Source: Arthrobacter sp. FB24 (GTDB lineage Bacteria > Actinomycetota > Actinomycetes > Actinomycetales > Micrococcaceae). Taken from it: DNA of 64,000 bases. Positions 35,612-44,614 of this stretch are shown in pieces. The first letter of the stretch is position 1; every line of letters starts with the position of its first letter. The position numbers were made by a program, and so were the translations under genes. The stretch lies in contig NC_008541.1 in NCBI RefSeq assembly GCF_000196235.1, positions 4,092,001-4,156,000 on the forward strand. Direction: 5' to 3'. Under the pieces are notes generated by a model. The model was given only the letters and a program-made list of their open reading frames with translations. It was not told where the DNA came from and ran no database searches.

Positions 35612-37491
35612 GCGGCGTCAACGAATCTGCCACCAGCCGTGTGACGGCGGCCCTTGCCGCCATCGACGCCGTTGACCGGCCGGAGATCTGGATCAAGGTG
35701 CGCGGCCGCGACGAGCTGCTGGCCGAGGCCGCACGTATTGACAACGACGCCTCCGCCGGCGGACTCCCCCTGGCCGGACTCCTGCTGGCGGTCAAGAACA
35801 ATGTTGACGTCGCCGGAGTCAGCACGACGGCGGCGTGCCCCGGTTTCGGTTATGAGCCCGCCGAAGATGCCGTGGCAGTGGCACGGCTCCGCGCTGCCGG
35901 GGCCCTGGTGCTGGGTTCTACCAACCTGGACCAGTTCGCCACCGGGCTCGTGGGAACCCGCAGCCCGTACGGCGCAGTCCGCGACGCGCGCCGGCCGGAC
36001 CGGATCTCGGGCGGCTCCAGTTCGGGGTCCGCCGTGGCTGTGGCCCTGGGGCTGGTGGACATTGCCATCGGAACAGACACAGCCGGCTCGGGCCGGGTTC
36101 CGGCGGGGCTGCAGGGAATTGTGGGCATCAAGCCCACCCTCAACGTGGTGTCCACGGCGGGAATGGTGCCTGCCTGCCGGTCCTGGGACACCGCCACCAT
36201 CCTGGCCCGCGACCTGGCTACCGCCGAACTCGCCATGGGGATCATGGCCGGAGACTCGCGGGCATGGCCTGCGGACGTGCGCCTCGCCGCGCCGTTCCGG
36301 CCGCGGGTGGCCTACCCGGCGTCGCTCCCGGCATTGCCGGAGGCGTGGGCTGCGGAGTTCGGCGCCCAGATCGAACGGCTGCGCTCCACCGGCGTAGACG
36401 CCGAGCCGATCGAACTGGACGTCTTCCTCCAGGCGGCAAGGCTGCTGTACGACGGCGCCCTCGTGGCAGAGCGCCACGCCGCCGTCGGAACCTTCATCGA
36501 CGCTGCAATCGCGGGTGACCAGTCCGGACGCGGCACCGCCGCCGGGCTGGACCCGACGGTCACCGGCATCATCACTGCGGCAGGCCGTGTGGCCGCCCAT
36601 CAGTACGTGAGCGACACTGCGGCACTGGAGGAGCTGAGGCGCGAAGCCCTTTCCCGGCTTGAGGGATTCGATGCGCTGATCGTGCCCACCACACCGTTCC
36701 ATCCGACGCTGGCAGAGGTTGCCGCGGACCCCATGGGGGTTAACTCGCGGATGGGAACGTACACGAACTTCTGCAACCTCTTCGATATGTGTGCAGTCGC
36801 GGTGCCTGCCGGCACCGTCGCAGACGCAGGAGGCGATGGAGCCGCACAGTTCGGACTCACCGTCGTGGGAAGGACGTTCGAGGACGGCGTGGTGGCCGAT
36901 ATCGCCCGCAGGATCGAAGCGACACCGGACCTCCCGGCCCTGTTTGCCTCCGGCGCCGCAGCGAGCCGCACCGTACTTAACCCTGCCTCCCCAGAACGGC
37001 TGCCGTGGCCCGTGGCCGCCGGTGCGCGGGCCGTGCCGCTAGTGGTGGTGGGCGCCCACCGCAAAGGCCAGCCGCTGGTGGACGAACTGGAACGGCGGGG
37101 CGCGTACTGGGAGGGTCCGGTCACCCTGGCGCCCCGCTACCGGATGGTGGCGCTGGACACGCACCCGCCCAAGCCCGGCGTCATCCGTTCCAACGACGGC
37201 GCGGAACTGGCAGCAGAGCGGTGGCTGCTGTCCGAGGCCGCACTGGGATCGTTCCTCGCGGAACTCCCCGAACCCATGCTCCTGGGATCCGTCCGGCTCA
37301 GTGACGGGTCCGCCGCCGTGGGATTTGCCTGCGATGCGGTAGCGGCGTCCCTCGGCAGGGACATCACGCATTTCGGGGACTGGCTGGTGGCCCAAGCCGC
37401 GGCCGGGCATTCCGCGGACAAGGCCGGCCAGGGCATCTGGAGGCAGACCGGCGAGGCTTTACTGACAGGTCTGCAGCGCGGCCGGGGCTAG
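35608..37491 (+). CDS. Allophanate hydrolase
   Basis: A 627-residue enzyme. N-terminal amidase-signature domain: K63 in AVKNNVDVAG, the SSS run at 137-139 containing the cis-Ser, and S161 in DTAGSG as nucleophile give the Ser-cisSer-Lys triad. A C-terminal domain from about residue 490 (MLLGSVRLSDGSAAVGFACDA) is the extension seen in AtzF-type enzymes. It converts allophanate to carbon dioxide and ammonia. Start overlaps the carboxylase stop (ATGA), so the product passes directly from one enzyme to the next. Confidence 0.92.
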   Translation: MSGVNESATSRVTAALAAIDAVDRPEIWIKVRGRDELLAEAARIDNDASAGGLPLAGLLLAVKNNVDVAGVSTTAACPGFGYEPAEDAVAVARLRAAGALVLGSTNLDQFATGLVGTRSPYGAVRDARRPDRISGGSSSGSAVAVALGLVDIAIGTDTAGSGRVPAGLQGIVGIKPTLNVVSTAGMVPACRSWDTATILARDLATAELAMGIMAGDSRAWPADVRLAAPFRPRVAYPASLPALPEAWAAEFGAQIERLRSTGVDAEPIELDVFLQAARLLYDGALVAERHAAVGTFIDAAIAGDQSGRGTAAGLDPTVTGIITAAGRVAAHQYVSDTAALEELRREALSRLEGFDALIVPTTPFHPTLAEVAADPMGVNSRMGTYTNFCNLFDMCAVAVPAGTVADAGGDGAAQFGLTVVGRTFEDGVVADIARRIEATPDLPALFASGAAASRTVLNPASPERLPWPVAAGARAVPLVVVGAHRKGQPLVDELERRGAYWEGPVTLAPRYRMVALDTHPPKPGVIRSNDGAELAAERWLLSEAALGSFLAELPEPMLLGSVRLSDGSAAVGFACDAVAASLGRDITHFGDWLVAQAAAGHSADKAGQGIWRQTGEALLTGLQRGRG

Positions 37492-37492
37492 C

Positions 37493-38413
37493 TCAGCCGC
37501 CCAGCACCACGTTGACCGGCGGTTCCCCGGCCAGCATGAGGTCGATCTGCCGCTGCAGCAGCCGGCCCATCCTGGGGCGCATGGCGGAGCTTGCTCCGCC
37601 CACGTGCGGGGTAATAATGACGCCGGGGGTGCCCCACAGCGGGTGGTCCTGCGGCAGCGGCTCGGGGTCCGTGACGTCCAGCGCGGCGCGGATCCGTCCC
37701 AACGCGGTGTGGCGGACCAGGGCCTCGGTGTCCGCCACCGGGCCCCTGGCCACGTTGACCAGCAGCGCGCCGTCGGGCATTGCTGCCAGGAAGGCGTCGT
37801 CGATAAGGTGCATCGTGGCGTCGCTGAGCGGGACACCCACCACCACAATGTCGTGCTCCGGCAGCAGTTCCGGCAGTTCGGCGATCCCGTGGATGACGCC
37901 GTTTTCATCGGTCCGCGGCCGGCTGGCCACCCGGGTGACGCTGGTTTCGAACGGGATGAGCCGCTGCTCAATTGCCTTGCCCACGCCGCCATAACCCACG
38001 ATGAGAACGCGGCGGTCGGCCAGGCTGGCGGTGGGCCGGGTTTCCCAGACGCCCTCCTGCTGGTTGCGCATCAGCCGCGGAAACTCGCGCTGGCTGGCCA
38101 GGATCATGGCGAGGACCAGTTCCGCGGTGGAGGTCTCATGCACGCCGGCCGCGTTGGCAAAGACCCGGCCGGCCGGGAGCGAATCCGCCACGCCGTCGTA
38201 CCCGATCGACTGGCTCTGCACCAGGGCAGTCTCCACGGCTTCAAGATTCCGCAGGATCCGCGTCCCGCCCATGTACGGCGGGACCACGATGTCGATCTGC
38301 GCCTGCGGCGGTTCGCCCGAGAAGTCCCACTCCAGCACCGTGACATCCGGGTGCGGCGTCAGGTATTCGCGAAGTACGGCATCGGGCAGGGTGACAGTGA
38401 TCTTCCGGGTCAT
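37493..38413 (-). CDS. D-2-hydroxyacid dehydrogenase family protein
   Basis: A 306-residue NAD(P)-dependent dehydrogenase. The nucleotide motif is VLIVGYGGVGKAIEQRL; catalytic Arg is in VNVARGPVAD, Glu in DPEPLPQDHPLW and His in TPHVGGASS. ATG 38413 has GGAGAA upstream; a longer in-frame extension has no ribosome site. It converges with allophanate hydrolase with 1 bp between the genes. Substrate is likely a 2-keto acid such as glyoxylate or hydroxypyruvate, a relevant activity next to a glyoxylate-producing island, but not proven. Confidence 0.85.
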   Translation of the reverse strand: MTRKITVTLPDAVLREYLTPHPDVTVLEWDFSGEPPQAQIDIVVPPYMGGTRILRNLEAVETALVQSQSIGYDGVADSLPAGRVFANAAGVHETSTAELVLAMILASQREFPRLMRNQQEGVWETRPTASLADRRVLIVGYGGVGKAIEQRLIPFETSVTRVASRPRTDENGVIHGIAELPELLPEHDIVVVGVPLSDATMHLIDDAFLAAMPDGALLVNVARGPVADTEALVRHTALGRIRAALDVTDPEPLPQDHPLWGTPGVIITPHVGGASSAMRPRMGRLLQRQIDLMLAGEPPVNVVLGG

Positions 38414-38552
38414 GGTTCTCCAACAGCTCCGTCGGCTCGGGCAGGTCGGCGCCAGTGCAGCGCGGCCTGCCGGGGTTCTTTGCTGCCAGCCTAGTGGAGG
38501 CAAGCAGTCCCAGGGCGTTGCGGGCCACTTTGCGTCGGTGTAGCTTGGCCGG

Positions 38553-38942
38553 ATGCTGAGCATTGGCTCGATCGTGATCCGCGTTGATGACCTCCCGTCC
38601 CAGATGGCCTTCTGGCAGGCCGCCCTGGGCTTCGAGCCGCGGCATGAACCCGAGGCCGACTTCGTGATCCTGCAGCCGCCGGGCGGCGCGGGCACCTGCA
38701 TCTCGCTGGACCGCGTGCCGTCCTCGGTCCACATTCCGCCGCGCATCCACCTGGACCTCTACACCGAGGACCAGAGCGGCGAAGTGCAACGGCTCCTTGA
38801 TCTGGGCGCCACCCGGATCGAGTGGAGCAAACGGCCCGCGGACGCGGACTACGTGATCATGGCCGACCCCGAGGGCAACCGTTTCTGCGTCATCGACACT
38901 GCCGGCCGCGGCGCCACCCAGGGGTCCGAGCCGGGCACATAG
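38553..38942 (+). CDS. VOC (glyoxalase/bleomycin-resistance) family protein
   Basis: A 129-residue VOC-fold protein. It has IVIRVDDLPSQMAFWQAALGFEPR at the start, HLDLYTED as the middle strand and MADPEGNRFCVID as the C-terminal metal-ligand block. It begins 140 bp after the dehydrogenase start on the opposite strand, so the two are divergent. Substrate cannot be told. Confidence 0.82.
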   Translation: MLSIGSIVIRVDDLPSQMAFWQAALGFEPRHEPEADFVILQPPGGAGTCISLDRVPSSVHIPPRIHLDLYTEDQSGEVQRLLDLGATRIEWSKRPADADYVIMADPEGNRFCVIDTAGRGATQGSEPGT

Positions 38943-38989
38943 CGTCACACACTAACGCTCATAAGCGCACAGGGGTGCCACCAAAATCA

Positions 38990-39019
38990 TTGACTTGCAC
39001 TGCTTCGTACTGTTAGAAC
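38990..39019 (+). promoter_or_regulatory. Promoter of the PL26-like gene
   Basis: TTGACT (38990-38995), 18-nt spacer, TAGAAC (39014-39019) preceded by TG. The first operator starts 5 bp after the -10, so a repressor there would block initiation. Confidence 0.55.
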
Positions 39020-39024
39020 TGATC

Positions 39025-39038
39025 GGAAAGCGGTTTCC
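39025..39038. promoter_or_regulatory. LacI-type operator, box A of PL26-like gene
   Basis: GGAAAGCGGTTTCC, within the larger dyad TCGGAAA-GCGG-TTTCCGA (39023-39040). It matches GAAAGCGCTTTC before the PL11 gene and lies just downstream of the -10. Confidence 0.6.
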
Positions 39039-39091
39039 GACCGATCCCCAACAAACACCCCCCGGGCCACGGGTCGGATTCTGCAGGAGTT

Positions 39092-39105
39092 TTGAAACGA
39101 TACAA
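39092..39105. promoter_or_regulatory. Second operator-like box B of PL26-like gene
   Basis: TTGAAACGATACAA, of which 13 bases (TGAAACGATACAA) recur in the PL11 leader in the same orientation relative to the gene. Centre is 67 bp from box A. Confidence 0.55.
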
Positions 39106-39164
39106 GCATGTGAAGAGCAGCCCTGCATGCTGGTTAACCCACGCGCCCTCGAAGGAGACGGACA

Positions 39165-41828
39165 ATGACGACCGAAGCAGCACTCAACTGGCTGGACGGC
39201 GTGGCTCCCGCGGGGCTATCCGGCGGCACCACCTGGGGCATGCCCTTCGCCCGCGGCTCGCTGGCCGGCGTCAGCGAAATCTCCGTCTCGGACGCCGACG
39301 GGCGGCCGGTCGCTTCGCAGGCCTGGCCGCTGGCAACCTGGCCGGACGGCTCGCTGAAGTGGGCCGGCGTCGCCCTGCCAGCCGTCGACGCACCCTCCGC
39401 CCACTACCGGGTAACGTCCGACGGCGGCGCCTCCCCGGAGTCCGGGCCCTCACCGGAGGCCGCCCCCGCCCAGGAGATCACCGTGACGGAAACCGAAGAC
39501 GCCATGACGATCTCCACCGGCACCTTGGACATGGTCATCAACCGAAACGGCTCATCCCTGTTCGCCACCCTCTCCCGCGCCGGCACCGTGGTGGCGCGCG
39601 ATGGCAAACTGGTCAGCCTGCTCCAGGACGGTGTCGCGGAGGCCGCCGGCAGCGTCAGCCGGCAGGCCTTCACGGGTGAGGTGACCGCCGTCGTGCTTGA
39701 ACAAAGCGGTCCGGTACGCGCGGTGGTGCGGCTGGAAGGCTCACACCGCCCGGATAACCACAGTGACGGGCGCAGCTGGCTGCCGTTCGTAGTCCGGTTC
39801 TACTTCCACGCCGGAGCCCGCAGCGTGCGGATGGTCCACTCCTTCATCTGGGACGGCGATGCCGAGCGTGACTTCCTGGCCGGACTCGGCGTCCGGTTCA
39901 CGGTACCGCTCGAGGGCCAGCTGCACGACAGGCATGTACGCATCGCAGGGGCCGACGGCGGTTTCCTCACCGAGGCGGTCCGCGGCCTGACCGGCCTGCG
40001 CCGCGACCCCGGCGAGGCCGTCCGTCGCGCCCAGATCGAGGGACGGGCCACTCCGCCGCTGGAGGAGTGGAGCGACCTGGTGTCCAAGCGGCTCCACCTG
40101 ATCCCCGCATGGAACGACTACACCCTGACCCAGCTGAGCGCGGACGGCTTCGAGCTCCGCAAACGGACCGGCGAGGGCCACGGCTGGGTGGGAATCTCCG
40201 GCGGCACGCGGGCTGCGGGATTCTGTTCACTAAGCGGTCCGCGCGGCGGCTTCGGCGTCGGCGTCCGCAACTTCTGGCAGTCCCACCCGGGGCAGCTGGA
40301 CATCCGGGGTGCCGCCACCGCCCAGGCCGCCGTAACGGCGTGGCTGTACTCACCCGAGGCGCAGCCCATGGATCTGCGGTTCTACCACGACGGACTGGGG
40401 CAGGACACGTTTGAGGAACAGCTCGAAGGGCTGGAGATCACCTACGAGGACTACGAACCGGGATTCGGCAACCCCGCCGGCATTGCCCGCACCCACGAAC
40501 TGACGCTGTTCGCCTACGACTCCACTCCGGACGCCGCTGCCCTTGCCGCTGATGCGGAGGCCACCTCCACGCCGCCTCTCCTGCAGGCCACCCCGCAGTA
40601 CCTGCACTCGGCCGGCGTGTTCGGTGACTGGTCGCCCGTGGACCGCAGCACGCCTGAGCGGGCCGGACTGGAGGACAAGCTGGACTTCCTGTTCGACTTC
40701 TACACCGGCCAGGTGGAGCAGCGCCGCTGGTACGGGTTCTGGAACTACGGCGACGTGATGCATACCTACGACGCCGACCGGCACGTCTGGCGCTACGACG
40801 TGGGCGGGTACGCCTGGGACAACTCGGAGCTCTCCCCCGACCTGTGGCTCTGGTACATGTACCTGCGGTCCGGGCGGGCGGACGTGTTCCGTTTCGCCGA
40901 GGCCATGACCCGCCACACCGGCGAAGTGGACGTCTACCACCTGGGCGAGTGGCGCGGGCTGGGATCCCGGCACAACGTCCAGCACTGGGGCTGCAGCGCC
41001 AAGCAGCTGCGGATCAGCACTCCCGCCTACCGCCGGTTCTACTACTACCTGACGGCGGACGAACGCACCGGCGACCTGCTCTCCGAGCTCGTGGACAGCG
41101 ACCAGAACTTCCTGGGCCTGGACCCCACCCGCAAGGTGCGCCCGGACATCGCCACGTACCGGCCGGACCGGAGCGCGCTGGCCGTGGGCCTGGGAACCGA
41201 CTGGGGATCGCTGGCCGCCACCTGGCTGACCGACTGGGAACGCACGGGCAACCCGCGCTCACGGGACCGCCTGCTGGGCACCATGGCGGACATCGGCGCC
41301 CTGAAATACGGCTTCCTCACGGGCGAAGCGCTGTACGACCTGGATAAAGGAAGGTTCGACGCCGGCCGCGAAGTCATCAGCGTCTCGCACCTAAGTGCGG
41401 TGTTCGGGCTGGTGGAAATCTGCAGCGAACTGGTCAGCCTGGTGCCGGATGCCGCGTTTGAAAGCGCCTGGCTGCAGTACTGCCGGCTTTTCCTGGCCAC
41501 ACCCGAAGTACAGGCCCGGGAGGTGGGCCGGCCGCTGGAGGGCATCTACCTGACGCAGGCCCACAGCCGCCTCTCCGCCTACGCAGCCGCGCGGCTGGGT
41601 GACGCTGAGCTCGCCGGCCGCGCCTGGGACAGCTTCGCGGAGGGCGGCGAGAACCTCAACCACGGGGAAGCGTTCACGCTGCGGAAGATCGAACCGCCGT
41701 ATGTCCTCTCTCCCGTGGACGAGGCCCTGACAGTGTCCACCAACGACGCCGCGCAGTTCGGCCTGGCGGTGATCCAGAACCTGGCCCTGATCGGCGGACA
41801 CCTCCCGGCACTCCAGCCGGTGGGCTAG
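39165..41828 (+). CDS. Exo-rhamnogalacturonan lyase-like protein (PL26/YetA type)
   Basis: An 887-residue cytoplasmic protein (no signal peptide) of the PcRGLX/YetA group. N-terminal beta domain residues 1-130, central beta-sandwich (PFVVRFYFHAGARSVRMVHSFIWDGD near 210), then an alpha/alpha-barrel (YGFWNYGDVMHTYDADRHVW near 525, RHNVQHWGCSAKQLR near 600, LNHGEAFTLRK near 830). PL26 enzymes degrade rhamnogalacturonan-I oligomers. ATG 39165 follows GGAGACGG. Shares operators with the secreted PL11 lyase and its stop overlaps the opposite oxidoreductase stop. It should finish inside the cell what PL11 starts outside. Confidence 0.75.
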   Translation: MTTEAALNWLDGVAPAGLSGGTTWGMPFARGSLAGVSEISVSDADGRPVASQAWPLATWPDGSLKWAGVALPAVDAPSAHYRVTSDGGASPESGPSPEAAPAQEITVTETEDAMTISTGTLDMVINRNGSSLFATLSRAGTVVARDGKLVSLLQDGVAEAAGSVSRQAFTGEVTAVVLEQSGPVRAVVRLEGSHRPDNHSDGRSWLPFVVRFYFHAGARSVRMVHSFIWDGDAERDFLAGLGVRFTVPLEGQLHDRHVRIAGADGGFLTEAVRGLTGLRRDPGEAVRRAQIEGRATPPLEEWSDLVSKRLHLIPAWNDYTLTQLSADGFELRKRTGEGHGWVGISGGTRAAGFCSLSGPRGGFGVGVRNFWQSHPGQLDIRGAATAQAAVTAWLYSPEAQPMDLRFYHDGLGQDTFEEQLEGLEITYEDYEPGFGNPAGIARTHELTLFAYDSTPDAAALAADAEATSTPPLLQATPQYLHSAGVFGDWSPVDRSTPERAGLEDKLDFLFDFYTGQVEQRRWYGFWNYGDVMHTYDADRHVWRYDVGGYAWDNSELSPDLWLWYMYLRSGRADVFRFAEAMTRHTGEVDVYHLGEWRGLGSRHNVQHWGCSAKQLRISTPAYRRFYYYLTADERTGDLLSELVDSDQNFLGLDPTRKVRPDIATYRPDRSALAVGLGTDWGSLAATWLTDWERTGNPRSRDRLLGTMADIGALKYGFLTGEALYDLDKGRFDAGREVISVSHLSAVFGLVEICSELVSLVPDAAFESAWLQYCRLFLATPEVQAREVGRPLEGIYLTQAHSRLSAYAAARLGDAELAGRAWDSFAEGGENLNHGEAFTLRKIEPPYVLSPVDEALTVSTNDAAQFGLAVIQNLALIGGHLPALQPVG

Positions 41829-42955
41829 GCGGCGGCCCATGGCTGGGTTTTGGTCCGGATGCCCTCCCCTGATTCCACGGACTGCTGGATGGTAAGCGCA
41901 AGGTACTGGTCGTGGCAGGCTTCCGCGAGGCTGTAAACCTCCGGACCGCCGTGGACGTAGTCGGCCATGCCCTGCAGCAGCGCGGCGACGGAAAGTTCGT
42001 CGTCGGCGAGCCGGGCGGGCGCGAACGGGTTCCGGTAGAGCCAGTTCCCGCCCTCCACCAAACCGCGGAGAAACATGCCTTCGTGGTTGCCGGCATGCCC
42101 GGCACCGATGCGCCGGATCTCGCTGCGCATGGGCGTACGGAAGTCCTCCACGTAGCGCAGTTCGGTATCGCGGAGCTCGCCACGGTCGCCCCGGACCAGC
42201 ACGTGCGGGGAGCGGATCCAAGAGCGGTACTGGTCGGTGGTGAAATCGAAGACGCCCAGCCTGCCGCCGAAGTCCAGCCGCGCGGACACGTGCGCCTCAT
42301 CGATCAGATGGTCTTCCTGCGGATCCCCGGAGCGGTCAGGTCCGGCCTTCATCCTCGAGCGGAACTCGTGGGCGGTCACCTCGGCGTTTTCGAAGCCGAT
42401 CCCCAGCAGCCGCCTGAGGATGCTGACCCCGTGGTACCCGTGGCAGACCGAGGCGAAGGCCTCTGCAACGCTGCCCAGCCGGCCCGAGCGGGCGATGGCG
42501 ATCTGCGCCGAGAGCAGGGGTTCCAGGTGGTATTGCTCGGCAACCTGGATCCGCGCGCCGTCCTCCACCAGCCGATACAGGGACAGGAGCCCCTCGAGGT
42601 CCGGGGCCGGCGGCGTCTCCGTCAGCACGGGGAGACCCCGCGATGCGGCATCAGCGATGACACCCGGGGCTGCGCCTGCACTGACGGATACAACCGCGAA
42701 GTCCGGCGTCGCCTCGTCAAGGAGTTCCGCCAGGGTGGGGTACGCGCAAACGCCCCACTCCCTTTCCACCGCTGTCCGGCTTTCCTCCCGCCTGGCCACC
42801 ACGCCACAGACCCGGAAGAGGTGCGGAAGGGCCTGGGCTACACGGAGGAAGAAGCCTGCCCGGTAGCCACCGCCAATGACGGCAAAGGTCGTTGGAGGTT
42901 TGGTGCTCCCGCCGGCCGGAACGGTGGCGGGGTCTTCATGAGAAAGCGTTTTCAT
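41825..42955 (-). CDS. Gfo/Idh/MocA family oxidoreductase with altered EKP motif
   Basis: A 376-residue protein. Rossmann motif FAVIGGGYRAGFF at about residues 24-36 and C-terminal Gfo/Idh/MocA beta-sheet region. The catalytic EKP motif reads E113-T114-P115 (LTETPPAPD), so the usual active-site Lys is absent. The N-terminal 22 residues before the Rossmann fold have no counterpart, but ATG 42955 is the only usable start; it has no clear ribosome site. An operator-like GAAAGCGTTTTC spans its start. Its stop overlaps that of the converging PL26-like gene within CTAG. Likely a sugar-linked, possibly non-catalytic or differently acting enzyme of the pectin group. Confidence 0.78.
   Translation of the reverse strand: MKTLSHEDPATVPAGGSTKPPTTFAVIGGGYRAGFFLRVAQALPHLFRVCGVVARREESRTAVEREWGVCAYPTLAELLDEATPDFAVVSVSAGAAPGVIADAASRGLPVLTETPPAPDLEGLLSLYRLVEDGARIQVAEQYHLEPLLSAQIAIARSGRLGSVAEAFASVCHGYHGVSILRRLLGIGFENAEVTAHEFRSRMKAGPDRSGDPQEDHLIDEAHVSARLDFGGRLGVFDFTTDQYRSWIRSPHVLVRGDRGELRDTELRYVEDFRTPMRSEIRRIGAGHAGNHEGMFLRGLVEGGNWLYRNPFAPARLADDELSVAALLQGMADYVHGGPEVYSLAEACHDQYLALTIQQSVESGEGIRTKTQPWAAA
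42937..42955. promoter_or_regulatory. Operator-like palindrome at the oxidoreductase start codon
   Basis: ATGAGAAAGCGTTTTCAT at 42938-42955 is an imperfect 18-bp palindrome (14 of 18) containing GAAAGCG, similar to box A of the two lyase genes. It covers the ATG, so it could be bound at a leaderless or near-leaderless start. Confidence 0.4.
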
Positions 42956-43060
42956 GGGCCCAGTCTGCCTGTTCTGCGGCGGTCAAACCAGCCCCGTTCC
43001 GCATGGCGGGACGACGACGGCGTGCGTCAGTGCCGCCGCCGTCCGCCGGCTTCCGCTGTC

Positions 43061-44464
43061 CTACCGCACCGGAGCCGGTACGGTACCGGCCGGTTCGGCA
43101 GCGCCGGCAGGCTCGACGGCGGCAGGAGACTCAGGTGCGCCGCCCGCCGTCGGGCTTTCCTCCGCTTCCCCGCGGAAAGCGCGGAGCATGGCCTCCCGGT
43201 CGAACTGGCCTTCCCATTTGGCCACTACGAACGTGGCGACGCAGTTCCCCAGCAGGTTCACGGAGACGCGCATGGAGTCCATGAGGCGGTCGGCGCCCAG
43301 GAGCAGGGCCACGCCGGCCACCGGAAAGATGCCCAGGGCGGCCGCGGTGGCCGAGAGCGCCAGGAAGGCCGAACCGGGGACGCCGGCCATGCCCTTGGAA
43401 GTCAGCATCAAAATGCCCAGGGCCGCGAGCTGCTGGCCAAGGTCAAGGTTGTGCCCGAAGGCCTGGGCCAGGAACAGCAAGGAGATGGACAGGTACAGCG
43501 CGGCGCCGTCCAGGTTAAAGGAGTAGCCCGTAGGCACCACCAGTCCGGTGGTGGCCCGGGAGCAGCCCGCGTTGGTCAGCTTGATCATGATGCGCGGCAG
43601 CACGGACTCGGTGGACGCCGTGCCCAGCGCCAGCAGGAATTCTTCGCGGCTGTACTTGATGAACTGCCACAGCGGCACCCGCGGGTACACCCAGGCCACC
43701 ACGAACAGCAGCCCGATGAAGATGATGGCCGCACCATAGCAGGCCGCGATCAACAGTGCGTAAGTGCTCAGTGAGCCAAGGCCGTACTGGCCGATGATGA
43801 ACGCCATGGCGCCGAAGGCACCCACCGGGGCAACGCGCATCACCCAGCCCATGATCTTGAAGAACAGCTCCAGCACCGTCTCCAGGAGCGTCACCACGGG
43901 CAGGCAGCGTTCCCGGCCCACCACCACGATCGCCGCGCCGAAGAACACCGAAAAGCAGAGCACCTGCAACAGGCTGTTGGACGCGAAGGCACCCACCACG
44001 CTGGTGGGAATGATGCCCAGCAGGAAGGCACCGGCGTCCTTGGGCGGGGCCGTTCCGGTCTTGGCATTGAGGGCGTCCTGGGACAGCGTATTCGGATCGA
44101 TGTTCAGGCCCGCGCCCGGCTGGACGATATTGCCCACCACAAGACCGAACACCAGGGCGAAGAGCGTAGCGCCGGTGAAGTACAGCAGCGCTTTCACGCC
44201 CACCCGGCCCACGGCCTTCACGTCGCCAACGGCCGAGATGCCGGTGACAATCACCAGGAAGATCAGCGGAGCGATGATCATCTTGATCAGCTGGATGAAA
44301 CCGTCACCCAGCGGCCGCAGGGCCGAACCGAGATCGGGCCAGAAGTGGCCGACCCCGATGCCCAGGCACACGGCCGCCAGAATCTGGAAGAAGAGCGACT
44401 TGTAAAGCGGCTTCTTCGGGGCCGCACTGCTTGCGTCGGGCACCAGGGGCAAGGGGAGTTTCAT
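43061..44464 (-). CDS. Dicarboxylate/amino acid:cation symporter (DAACS family)
   Basis: A 467-residue transporter of the DctA/GltP type. Diagnostic motifs are the hairpin ALGTASTESVLPRIMIKLTNAG, PTGYSFNLDGAALYLS, and LTSKGMAGVPGSAF. About eight membrane helices. C-terminal 35 residues are a low-complexity Ala/Pro/Gly tail. ATG 44464 is used; a TTG four codons earlier is possible. Imports C4-dicarboxylates, glutamate or aspartate with sodium or protons. It lies upstream of and in the same direction as the oxidoreductase, but 105 bp apart. Confidence 0.88.
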   Translation of the reverse strand: MKLPLPLVPDASSAAPKKPLYKSLFFQILAAVCLGIGVGHFWPDLGSALRPLGDGFIQLIKMIIAPLIFLVIVTGISAVGDVKAVGRVGVKALLYFTGATLFALVFGLVVGNIVQPGAGLNIDPNTLSQDALNAKTGTAPPKDAGAFLLGIIPTSVVGAFASNSLLQVLCFSVFFGAAIVVVGRERCLPVVTLLETVLELFFKIMGWVMRVAPVGAFGAMAFIIGQYGLGSLSTYALLIAACYGAAIIFIGLLFVVAWVYPRVPLWQFIKYSREEFLLALGTASTESVLPRIMIKLTNAGCSRATTGLVVPTGYSFNLDGAALYLSISLLFLAQAFGHNLDLGQQLAALGILMLTSKGMAGVPGSAFLALSATAAALGIFPVAGVALLLGADRLMDSMRVSVNLLGNCVATFVVAKWEGQFDREAMLRAFRGEAEESPTAGGAPESPAAVEPAGAAEPAGTVPAPVR

Positions 44465-44614
44465 CAGGGCTGCCAATCAACGGGGAAAAGGGGCGCTGGA
44501 CGCCTTCAGGTCATAGGCAACGCTAGGGACCCCGTGTTTCCGGAATGCTAAATCCGTACTGCGGAATTGTTTAACCGCAGAATGGAATCTGCCGTCCGTG
44601 CGGGCGGTGCCGCC

